Below are positions 1 through 7,116 of a stretch of 64,000 nt of DNA, piece after piece; position 1 is the stretch's first letter, and every line of letters begins with the position of its first letter. This DNA is from Blautia hansenii DSM 20583. GTDB taxonomy: Bacteria > Bacillota > Clostridia > Lachnospirales > Lachnospiraceae. A program made the translations under genes and the position numbers. The DNA is taken from positions 2,914,001 through 2,978,000 of the forward strand of contig NZ_CP022413.2 in NCBI RefSeq assembly GCF_002222595.2, read 5' to 3'. Below the pieces are notes generated by a model. The model was not told the origin of the DNA and searched no databases. It saw nothing but the letters and a program-made list of their open reading frames with translations.

Positions 1-1566
1 TACAATAGTTGCCGTTCCCGGTTTACCTGTCGTAATCTCTGATTTTGGATTTGTAAAAGTCAGCCTATTCTCCCAACTCCAAGTACTAATTGTACCTAAA
101 AGGAAAGATTTACTAAGCCAAACGCTCCGTTTGTACCACGAATAATCTGGAGCACAGACTTCATCTTCAATCATGTACTCTACCTCATAAACTGCTTCAG
201 CTGGATTAGTTTGCAAGGTGACATCATATTGCTTTCCGTTTCCGTCAAGAGTAATCTCAACATCAGGAGTACTCTTTCCATCAACTAGCAGAGTAGCCTC
301 TTTCACAAAACCAATATTGGAAGAAGTGACGCGTACAAACAATTCTTCTCTAGCTGATACACTCTCTGCTGTAATTTTTGCCGTACCAGTAGCATGAGCA
401 GTATAATTTCCGACATTGTCAACAGACAAAACAGAAGGATTACTACTTGTCCATGTAACACTTTCAGCAGCTGATGCTGGTGTAAAAATAAGCTCATATT
501 TTCCTGTATCTCCTGGAGAAAGAGATCTATCTCCTTTCATATCTATACGCTGTAACGGAGGCGAATTCTCTGGCTTTTCCCAGCTCGCATCAACCAACAC
601 CCAATTTTCCAAACCATCAGCAGGAAAATCATAAGGTGTAGTCCATCTGTCAATAGCCCCTCTCTTAAACCCCTTGTCACTAATAGACACTGGCTCCATT
701 GTTTTTCCATCGCGGCTCTGATTTCCGCATCTCCAACATTTCCAATATCCATCTCTATAAATTTCATCAGTTCCCGTATTATAAACCGGTTCTTCATAAC
801 GCCAATCATGTTCATGCTTTTTCATTTCACAGGATTCACAGATATAATATGCTGGTTTCAAAATCCATACATGTGTATGAAATGCACCACAACAATCATA
901 CCTATCGTTCCATTCCCAGTCTGATAAGTCCTGAGAGCAGCCATTACAGGCATGACCATCCTTTCTCTTCTCCCAATCTACCCATTTCCACTTATGGACG
1001 TGTCTGTCTGAAACCCACCTTCCATCTTTTCCTACATAACAATCCCCTATCCATGTATTGCTTGCCATAGTTCCATCATCATACAAGTAATACCATGATC
1101 CATCTATTTCCTGCCAGCCTGTCATCATATAGCCATTCCCGTCAAAATAGTACCAATATCCGTTTATCGACTCCCAGTTACTTGTCGTATAACTTCCATC
1201 TGCATGACAATACCACCAGCCATGAGCCGTATCTATCCACTGGGCTGTTCTCCAACTACCGTCTTCTCCTACATAATAGCCTTCTATCCACGTATTACTT
1301 GCCATAGATCCGTCGCTGTACAGGTAATACCACTTCCCACCTATTTCCTGCCAACCTGTTACCATATAGCCATTTCTGTCAAAATAATACCACTTTCCGT
1401 TGATATATTCCCATGCATTTGTTGTATAACTTCCATCTGTATGGCAATACCACCAGCCATGACTGTCTATATTCCATTGAGCTGCCTGTACTTCTGTATT
1501 GCTTACAACAACACTGCTTATAAAAAGAAATGCGGCTGTCAATAAGCCTGCTCCTTTGTTTCTCAT
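1..1566 (-). CDS. Secreted cell-wall-binding-repeat protein, 5' part (runs off the window)
   Basis: The reading frame is open from an ATG at 1566 to the window edge (522 codons seen), so the C-terminus is missing. Residues 1-28 form a signal peptide (MRNK, hydrophobic core, cut near VQA). Two long modules follow (about residues 25-106 and 107-188), each with the aromatic/Gly pattern of CW_binding_1 (choline-binding-type) repeats: WWY, DGSYTT, WYYFD, NGYM, TGWQEI. Next comes a Cys/His-rich stretch (about 189-289) with three CxxC pairs (CNGC, CESC, CWRC) and HxH motifs, which may bind metal or be disulphide-linked. Around residues 350-420 there is a bacterial Ig-like (Big_2) domain (VTWTSSNPSV, then ATGTAKITAES). 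It is expected at the cell surface, held to wall polymer by the repeats. Function is unknown and an enzymatic domain may lie beyond the edge. Confidence 0.85.
   Translation of the reverse strand, partial: MRNKGAGLLTAAFLFISSVVVSNTEVQAAQWNIDSHGWWYCHTDGSYTTNAWEYINGKWYYFDRNGYMVTGWQEIGGKWYYLYSDGSMASNTWIEGYYVGEDGSWRTAQWIDTAHGWWYCHADGSYTTSNWESINGYWYYFDGNGYMMTGWQEIDGSWYYLYDDGTMASNTWIGDCYVGKDGRWVSDRHVHKWKWVDWEKRKDGHACNGCSQDLSDWEWNDRYDCCGAFHTHVWILKPAYYICESCEMKKHEHDWRYEEPVYNTGTDEIYRDGYWKCWRCGNQSRDGKTMEPVSISDKGFKRGAIDRWTTPYDFPADGLENWVLVDASWEKPENSPPLQRIDMKGDRSLSPGDTGKYELIFTPASAAESVTWTSSNPSVLSVDNVGNYTAHATGTAKITAESVSAREELFVRVTSSNIGFVKEATLLVDGKSTPDVEITLDGNGKQYDVTLQTNPAEAVYEVEYMIEDEVCAPDYSWYKRSVWLSKSFLLGTISTWSWENRLTFTNPKSEITTGKPGTATIV
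1003..1494 (-). repeat. Tandem pair of ~245-bp repeats coding for cell-wall-binding modules
   Basis: Two head-to-tail copies (about 1248-1494 and 1003-1247) encode the two wall-binding modules of the gene at the left edge. Long stretches are the same or nearly so at DNA level, for example the stretch for DGSYTT and the MASNTW box. This suggests recent intragenic duplication and a region prone to copy-number change. Confidence 0.8.
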
Positions 1567-1592
1567 ACTGCTTACCTCTTACCCTTTTAATT

Positions 1593-2279
1593 TTATTTTC
1601 TCTTTTTAATATAGCAAATATTACTCACTAAAGAACAGCTATGCTTTTTCACATAGTTCTGATACTCGTAAAAATTAATATAATATTCCCTTCCCCATGA
1701 AGAAATACGTAGCCACTCACTTTCAAATCCTGTAACCACGACAAAATGAGCTGCTGTTTCTGCTATTTTTTCGTATCCCTCTTCTGTCTTATTATAAAAA
1801 GCCAGCTTATGTTTCCTTAAAGGAATAGGAAAGTTCGGGCCGATTGCCAAAATCACAGGTATATCGTGTGCCAGCATAGCTTTTATTCTGTTTGGTATAT
1901 TTCGACTCCTTACCCCAAAGGCTGCCTTTAAAGGAATTCTGTTTTTAATAAAATAACGATTTACCTCTATTCCTAAAAGCCAACCGGGAATTCCCAGACC
2001 TGGAATGATAGGAAAGTATTTTTTACACATTGTTTCTACACATTTCTCATAAACCTCAGCATCTAAAATACCATTTCCTTTCTCTTCTTCCTGAAACTCC
2101 TTACCTTTACAGTAATCTTTATGTAAATCCAAATACAAAAGAATATCCGTTGCCGCAATCGTACCACAGCCATAACCTGACATACTTCTTCCCTTCCACC
2201 ATTCCTGATTACCGCCATAAGACAGCTTCCCATCTTTCATAATTGCTATATAAGGTTCATTCAGCTTCCCTGCCTTCAT
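1593..2279 (-). CDS. C39-like (papain-fold) cysteine peptidase family protein
   Basis: A 228-residue protein without a signal peptide. It has the C39-like layout: Cys38 in SGYGCGTIAATD at the start of a helix, a His near residue 177 in AAHFVVVTG, and a following SSWG strand near 192. These positions fit the catalytic Cys, His and third residue of papain-like folds, including bacteriocin-processing and peptidase_C39_2 domains. Its start overlaps the stop of the DapF-like gene by 4 nt (ATGA), so the two are translationally coupled. I do not recognise the exact family and no substrate can be named; a transglutaminase-like or amidase role is possible. Nothing nearby looks like a bacteriocin precursor or an ABC exporter. 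Confidence 0.7.
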   Translation of the reverse strand: MKAGKLNEPYIAIMKDGKLSYGGNQEWWKGRSMSGYGCGTIAATDILLYLDLHKDYCKGKEFQEEEKGNGILDAEVYEKCVETMCKKYFPIIPGLGIPGWLLGIEVNRYFIKNRIPLKAAFGVRSRNIPNRIKAMLAHDIPVILAIGPNFPIPLRKHKLAFYNKTEEGYEKIAETAAHFVVVTGFESEWLRISSWGREYYINFYEYQNYVKKHSCSLVSNICYIKKRK

Positions 2280-3055
2280 TTTATGTCAACCTTCATTTCT
2301 TCTGATATTGTTACCGGTCCTCCCATTTTACAGGAAAATACCTTGCCATTCTCTTTTTTTACATAAGCTTCTATCATGCCTCCCGGCTGATGAAGCTCAT
2401 ATACAAATTCTCCGGTATCTGCATCTTTAGAAAGATACACAGCTGCTCCCATACTGCCACTTCCGCAGCTACTCTCCCAGACCATGGAAGTGGTACTCTC
2501 CACATATACCACGGGAGTCATCTTACTTTCCTCTAAAAACATAACACCATAAGCATCACAAGGGCAGACTCTTTTTGCCTCCTCAATAAGTTCATCTACA
2601 AACTCCTGAGCTTTTGGAGCGCTATTTACAATAATGTGACAAATCCCCTCAAATACAACCATCGAATATTTTTCCTCTTTTACGGAAACTTCTGTCATTT
2701 CCATTGGAAGAGACATTTCTGTCCTTGCAGTCCCCTTTTCCATATCCACTGTTACTTTCAGTTTCTTTTTAGAACCGCTGACATCCACCCACACATCTTC
2801 TGCCTTTTCTTCTGAAAGCATACTTAATAAATATCCAAAGCTTCTGGTTGCATTTCCACAAAATTCACCGCCCATCATCTGCATGTGAAAACTTCCATCC
2901 TGCATTTTCTCCACAAAACCCACCTGTTCTCCGTGAAGTTCTTCCATGCACAAAAGTTCTCTGGAAATTGCCGGATAATCTTCTCTTTTTGCCGGACTCA
3001 TTACAAAAATTGTTACATTGCCTGCTGGATTTGCTACTCTAATTTTTAATTCCAT
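2276..3055 (-). CDS. DapF-fold amino-acid racemase, closest to CntK/HisR-type histidine racemases
   Basis: A 259-residue cofactor-independent racemase/epimerase of the DapF fold. Both catalytic Cys are present: Cys66 in GGEFCGNATRS and Cys near 197 in ESSCGSGSMGAA. The sequence departs from genuine diaminopimelate epimerases (no MRxFNxDGS-type motif). It matches what I remember of staphylococcal CntK and the Fusobacterium histidine racemase: the NPAGNVTIFV start, EQVGFVE, GEFCGNAT, SCGSGS and HQPGG. L/D-histidine racemisation is therefore more likely than lysine biosynthesis. It is the first gene of a two-gene operon with the C39-like protein and is divergent from a MATE exporter. No CntL/CntM-like gene is seen here, so a staphylopine-type pathway is not supported. 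Family confidence is high; substrate is inferred. Confidence 0.8.
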   Translation of the reverse strand: MELKIRVANPAGNVTIFVMSPAKREDYPAISRELLCMEELHGEQVGFVEKMQDGSFHMQMMGGEFCGNATRSFGYLLSMLSEEKAEDVWVDVSGSKKKLKVTVDMEKGTARTEMSLPMEMTEVSVKEEKYSMVVFEGICHIIVNSAPKAQEFVDELIEEAKRVCPCDAYGVMFLEESKMTPVVYVESTTSMVWESSCGSGSMGAAVYLSKDADTGEFVYELHQPGGMIEAYVKKENGKVFSCKMGGPVTISEEMKVDIK

Positions 3056-3204
3056 ATCTTCATACCTCCCAAATATTTTCGTTCCCCAATTTATTTTTAA
3101 TCATATCACATTCCACATCAAAAAATAATAAAATTTATCGACATTTGTAAAAAGCTGTGATATATATTGAGTATAGAATTTAATAAAAAAGGGGGGGACT
3201 TTCA

Positions 3205-4569
3205 TTGAAGACTAAAAAGAATTCTGTAAACCAGATTACAGAGGGTGTTATATGGAAACAGCTCTTGTTTTTCTTCTTTCCGATTATGCTGGGAACTCTG
3301 TTTCAGCAGCTCTACAATACTGCTGACGCAGTTGTAGTAGGTCGTTTTGTAGGAACGCAGGCGCTTGCTGCCGTAGGTGGCTCCACCGGACAAATGGTTA
3401 ATCTGATTGTAGGATTTTTTGTAGGTCTTTCTTCCGGTGCCACAGTTATTATAGCTCGCTATTATGGAGCAAAAAACAAAAAAGAGCTCAACGATACTCT
3501 GCATACTGCTGCCGCTCTCTCTATTGTAGGAAGCGTTATTATCACCATTGCCGGTATTGCTTTAACACCTTTTATGTTAAAACTTATGAACACTCCAAAA
3601 GACGTTATTCAGGGTTCTTCTACTTATCTTAGAATTTATTTTGCAGGCATTATTTTTGTATTTATTTATAACGTAGGTTCTGCAATTTTAAGAGCTGTGG
3701 GCGACTCTACACGCCCTCTTTATTTCCTGATTGTATGCTGCTTTATTAACATCTTTCTGGATATTCTTCTGGTAGTGGGGTTTGATATGGGTGTTGCCGG
3801 TGCTGCTCTCGCCACGGTGATTTCTCAGGCAGCCAGCGCTATTTTAGTGATTTACGCCCTGATGAAATCCAAGGATATGTATCGTCTGAAGCCAAAGGAA
3901 ATTCATTTTCACAAGTTCCTTTTGCTGTCCATTGTTACTATTGGGCTTCCTGCGGGTATTCAGTCTGTCATGTATAATGTTTCCAATATGATTATTCAGA
4001 CTTCTCTTAATGATTTAGGGACAAGTACCATGGCAGCTTACACTGCTTTTGGAAAGATTGATGCCATTTACTGGATGATTTCCGGTGCTTTCAGCGTGGC
4101 AATTACAACCTTTATCGGGCAGAATTACGGTGCCGGAAAATATCACCGTATGAAAAAGAGTGTTGCAGTCTGTCTATTTATGGATTTCATTGCTTCTGTG
4201 CTGGTAAGTATTCTTTTACTTTCTCTGGGAGAGTATCTCCTGCGAATGTTTACCACTGACCCGGAGGTGATTAAAATCGGTATGAAAATCATTCATGTGA
4301 TTGCGCCCTCTTACGTGCTGTTTATTTTTATTGAAATTTTATCCAGCGCCCTTCGAGGAGTGGGAAATGTATTAGTTCCCATGCTTATGACCTGTACCGG
4401 CGTATGCTTGCTTCGTATTATCTGGATTTTCCTTGTAATACCGGAAATACCAAGCATTTCTGACATTTTGCTGTGTTATCCTATCTCATGGGGATTGACA
4501 GCAGCCCTGTTTGTTATTTACTATTACTTTGACCAGAAAAAATTCTATAAAACACATATAGACCATTAA
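3205..4569 (+). CDS. MATE family multidrug/metabolite exporter
   Basis: A 454-residue protein with about 12 membrane segments in two MatE halves. It has typical MATE landmarks: FPIMLGTLFQQLYNTADAVV at the start, AAVGGSTG, a GAGKYHRMKK loop and AL/RGVGN in the second half. It works as a Na+- or H+-coupled antiporter for cations or metabolites in the plasma membrane; the substrate cannot be read. The start is TTG at 3205, chosen because a strong AGGGGGGGA ribosome site lies about 6-8 nt upstream and no ATG fits. The GH20 gene starts 23 nt downstream, so the two form one transcript. A second MATE gene (44074) is in the window but is not closely similar. Confidence 0.93.
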   Translation: MKTKKNSVNQITEGVIWKQLLFFFFPIMLGTLFQQLYNTADAVVVGRFVGTQALAAVGGSTGQMVNLIVGFFVGLSSGATVIIARYYGAKNKKELNDTLHTAAALSIVGSVIITIAGIALTPFMLKLMNTPKDVIQGSSTYLRIYFAGIIFVFIYNVGSAILRAVGDSTRPLYFLIVCCFINIFLDILLVVGFDMGVAGAALATVISQAASAILVIYALMKSKDMYRLKPKEIHFHKFLLLSIVTIGLPAGIQSVMYNVSNMIIQTSLNDLGTSTMAAYTAFGKIDAIYWMISGAFSVAITTFIGQNYGAGKYHRMKKSVAVCLFMDFIASVLVSILLLSLGEYLLRMFTTDPEVIKIGMKIIHVIAPSYVLFIFIEILSSALRGVGNVLVPMLMTCTGVCLLRIIWIFLVIPEIPSISDILLCYPISWGLTAALFVIYYYFDQKKFYKTHIDH

Positions 4570-4592
4570 AACAATGAAAGGAAGCTATTATT

Positions 4593-6512
4593 ATGACTTT
4601 TTCTTATTCCAACGCACCTTCCTCTCTGGAGCTTGCACTGATTGAGGAAAGCACACAGATACTTTTAAATGAATACAGCAAGCAGTGTGCAGACGCAGAA
4701 CAGCTCTGTGTAAATGTCACTTTTACTTCATCCGGAAACACTTTAAGGGTTTCTAAAAAAGGAGAACAGTGCACCATTACCTGCCATGAACCAGCTCATT
4801 ATTTCCGCTGTCTCAATTACCTTATTCATCACTTGGATGAGGATTTTGACTTTGAAGAAACAGGCTTTTTCGAAAAAAACGGTTTTATGCTGGACTGTTC
4901 CAGAAATGCCGTTTCTACTGTAAATACAGTAAAAAAATTAATTCGTATTATGGCAAAGCTGGGGCTTAATCAGTTACTTTTATATACAGAGGATACTTAT
5001 GAGGTTCCGGGACTTCCTTACTTCGGCACTTACAGAGGCCGTTACTCACAGGAAGAGCTTCGCCAGTTAGACGACTATGCTTACCAATTCGGAGTTGAGC
5101 TGGTTCCCTGTATCCAGACACTCGCTCATTTAAGAAATGCCCTGAAATGGCCTATGGGACAGGACTTAAAGGACAGCGCCGATATTTTGCTGGTAGGTTC
5201 TGAAAAAGTCTACGATTTTATCAGACAGCTTTTAACCTCTGTAAAAAGCTGCTTCCGTTCTGAAAATATTCATATCGGTATGGATGAGGCTGTTATGCTG
5301 GGGCTTGGAAATTATCTGCACCAGAACGGCTACAAGAAAAGCTCTGAACTGATTTTAGAGCATACAGACCGTGTTCTGGAAATTTGCAGAGAATTAAACT
5401 TAAAGCCTATGATGTGGAGTGATATGTTTATTTCCTCCAACGCCGGAACATGGTATTATAATGTTGATGAAAATGTTGATACTACAAACTGGACAAAACC
5501 GGCAGATGATTTAGCTTTGGTATACTGGGATTACTATAATACAGACAGAAGCGTATATCGTAAAATGCTTCGTGTTCACCATGAAATTGCCAAAAAAACA
5601 GTCTTTGCAGGCGGTATCTGGAACTGGAATGGTATTGCACCAAACTATGGCAGAGCAATTAACTGTACCATCCCTGCTCTTTTAGAATGTCAGGCACAAA
5701 ATGTACAGGAAGTATTTGCTACCGGCTGGATGGATAATGGCGCAGAAACCCCAATTGATGCTATTTATCCGGGACTTGTAGCATTTGCTACACTTTGCTT
5801 CCATTCTGATTTAGATGAAAATGTTTTAAAACAAAACTTTACAGACTGTGTGGATGCAAAATGGGAAGATTTTGAACTTTTAGACAGATTTGATTCTCTT
5901 TTCCAGGGAGACGGAAATAATATTTCCGCGGATAATCCTTCAAAATATTTGCTGTATCAAGATGCTATGTTGGGTATGTTTGACTACCACATTCAAGGAG
6001 TAGATACAAAATCCTATTATAAAGATTTAGCTGACAAGCTGGATAAATGCGTAGAAGAAAATACCTGCTATAAAACACTGTTTAATTTCTACAAATATTT
6101 TGCCCTTGTACTGTCTGAAAAAGCTGATTTGGGAATTCATTTAAAAGAAGCTTATGACAAAAAAGATTTGTCCACATTAGAAGAATTAAATACAAAAGTT
6201 ATCCCCAATATTCTGGAGAATTTACAACTTATGCACCAATTCCGCGAGGAATTATGGATGAAGGATGCAAAGCCTTTTGGTTACGAGCTTATGGATATTA
6301 AACTGGGCGGAGTTTCTGCACGTTTAAAAGCTTGCCAGAGACGCATTGCCTCTTACCTTTCTAAGGAAGTGGATAAATTAGAAGAATTAGAGCAGGAACG
6401 CCTGTCTTACTGGACAGTGGAAAATAAATATCCACATGATATGAAGGTAGAACTTCGTGAAAATATCTGGAGCAGAATTGTCAGTGGATGTGATTTAATC
6501 GATACGATTTAA
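4593..6512 (+). CDS. Cytoplasmic GH20 beta-N-acetylhexosaminidase (GH20C-like)
   Basis: A 639-residue glycoside hydrolase family 20 enzyme. The N-terminal part (about 1-95) is the small domain that precedes GH20 barrels; the TIM barrel runs from FFEKNGFMLDCSRNAVS (about 103) to about 450. The catalytic Asp-Glu pair is D231-E232 in HIGMDEA, where Asp assists the substrate acetamido group and Glu is the acid. YWDYYNTD and GGIWNWNG supply further barrel strands. A helical C-terminal region follows. There is no signal peptide, so it removes terminal GlcNAc or GalNAc from imported oligosaccharides, as proposed for the pneumococcal GH20C type. ATG at 4593 has an AAAGGAAG site 8 nt upstream. It is co-transcribed with the upstream MATE gene. 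Confidence 0.9.
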   Translation: MTFSYSNAPSSLELALIEESTQILLNEYSKQCADAEQLCVNVTFTSSGNTLRVSKKGEQCTITCHEPAHYFRCLNYLIHHLDEDFDFEETGFFEKNGFMLDCSRNAVSTVNTVKKLIRIMAKLGLNQLLLYTEDTYEVPGLPYFGTYRGRYSQEELRQLDDYAYQFGVELVPCIQTLAHLRNALKWPMGQDLKDSADILLVGSEKVYDFIRQLLTSVKSCFRSENIHIGMDEAVMLGLGNYLHQNGYKKSSELILEHTDRVLEICRELNLKPMMWSDMFISSNAGTWYYNVDENVDTTNWTKPADDLALVYWDYYNTDRSVYRKMLRVHHEIAKKTVFAGGIWNWNGIAPNYGRAINCTIPALLECQAQNVQEVFATGWMDNGAETPIDAIYPGLVAFATLCFHSDLDENVLKQNFTDCVDAKWEDFELLDRFDSLFQGDGNNISADNPSKYLLYQDAMLGMFDYHIQGVDTKSYYKDLADKLDKCVEENTCYKTLFNFYKYFALVLSEKADLGIHLKEAYDKKDLSTLEELNTKVIPNILENLQLMHQFREELWMKDAKPFGYELMDIKLGGVSARLKACQRRIASYLSKEVDKLEELEQERLSYWTVENKYPHDMKVELRENIWSRIVSGCDLIDTI

Positions 6513-6525
6513 GAGATTTTAAAGG

Positions 6526-6580
6526 TTTCCTCTTTTATTTCCATCATTTTATGTTACACTATAGGAAATAAAGGAGGAAA
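6526..6580 (+). promoter_or_regulatory. 17-bp inverted repeat spanning promoter and RBS of the ArsR gene
   Basis: The arms TTTCCTCTTTTATTTCC (6526-6542) and GGAAATAAAGGAGGAAA (6564-6580) pair at 16 of 17 positions around a 21-nt loop. The right arm contains the AAGGAGG ribosome site of the ArsR gene (start 6588). In RNA this would hide the RBS; in DNA it could be an operator. A weak -10 (TACACT or CACTAT) lies in the loop region. Confidence 0.5.
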
Positions 6581-6587
6581 TACTTTT

Positions 6588-6953
6588 ATGGAAGAACATA
6601 CATTGCCCCATCAACACGGAGAATATGGGGAACATTTAATAGAACATATACCTGACACAGAAAAATTTCAAATTGTTGCTTCTATCTTCAAGCAGCTCAG
6701 TGACACCACACGTATTCGCATTTTTTGGATTTTATGCCACTGCGAAGAATGCGTAATCAATATCTCTGCCCTGATGGATATGAGCAGTCCGGCGGTGGCA
6801 CATCACTTACGGCTTTTAAAGAGCAGCGGACTGGTAGAAACCCGCAGAGAAGGAAAAGAAACTTATTATAAAGCCAGTTCATCAGAAAAAGCACAGTCCC
6901 TTCATCACATGATTGAACAAATGATGGACATTTCTTGTCTATCTGAAAAATAA
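6588..6953 (+). CDS. ArsR/SmtB family metal-responsive transcriptional repressor
   Basis: A 121-residue winged-helix protein. The helix-turn-helix is in MDMSSPAVAHHLRLLKSSGL and the wing in ETRREGKETYYKA. Possible metal ligands are plentiful: a His-rich N-terminus (HTLPHQHG.., HLIEH), CHCEEC at about residues 44-49 (the place of the ELCVC motif of ArsR/CadC sensors) and HH near the C-terminus. It should repress its own or nearby metal-transport genes when free of metal. Convergent feoB and the P1B ATPase/HMA genes lie next door, the latter with a palindromic operator at 11799-11826 that such a repressor could use; the pairing is inferred. ATG at 6588 follows AAGGAGG by 11 nt. Confidence 0.88.
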   Translation: MEEHTLPHQHGEYGEHLIEHIPDTEKFQIVASIFKQLSDTTRIRIFWILCHCEECVINISALMDMSSPAVAHHLRLLKSSGLVETRREGKETYYKASSSEKAQSLHHMIEQMMDISCLSEK

Positions 6954-7111
6954 AGAGCTGTCACTTTTAGCATTCTTGCGAAATATTTATACACTTTTAG
7001 CGAATTTGTCGAGCACGCTTTGAGATTGCAAGCTCAAAGTAAGCACAGGCTGAGCATAAAATGTATAAATATTCCAAAGATGCAATAAAAGCGTCAGCTC
7101 CTTAATTTTTG
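6946..7111. repeat. 166-nt imperfect palindrome between convergent arsR and feoB (bidirectional terminator-like)
   Basis: The left half (from AAAAATAAAGAGCTG) and the reverse complement of the right half (ending CAGCTCCTTAATTTTT) align over about 60 nt with few mismatches, including AATATTTATACA in both arms. A central CTTTGAG/CTCAAAG hairpin sits at 7018-7039. The left arm overlaps the arsR stop codon. The outer ends carry T-runs in both directions, so it can end both transcripts, but it is far larger than a usual terminator and resembles a MITE-like folded element. Confidence 0.7.
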
Positions 7112-7116
7112 TAAAT

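Noticed and set aside
699..1545. Plus-strand open frames rich in His, Tyr and Pro
   Set aside because: They are complementary shadows of the Trp/Tyr-rich wall-binding repeats on the minus strand.
2276..3055. Assignment as diaminopimelate epimerase (dapF) of lysine synthesis
   Set aside because: The catalytic Cys residues fit, but the flanking motifs match CntK/HisR-type racemases better, and no lysine genes are adjacent.
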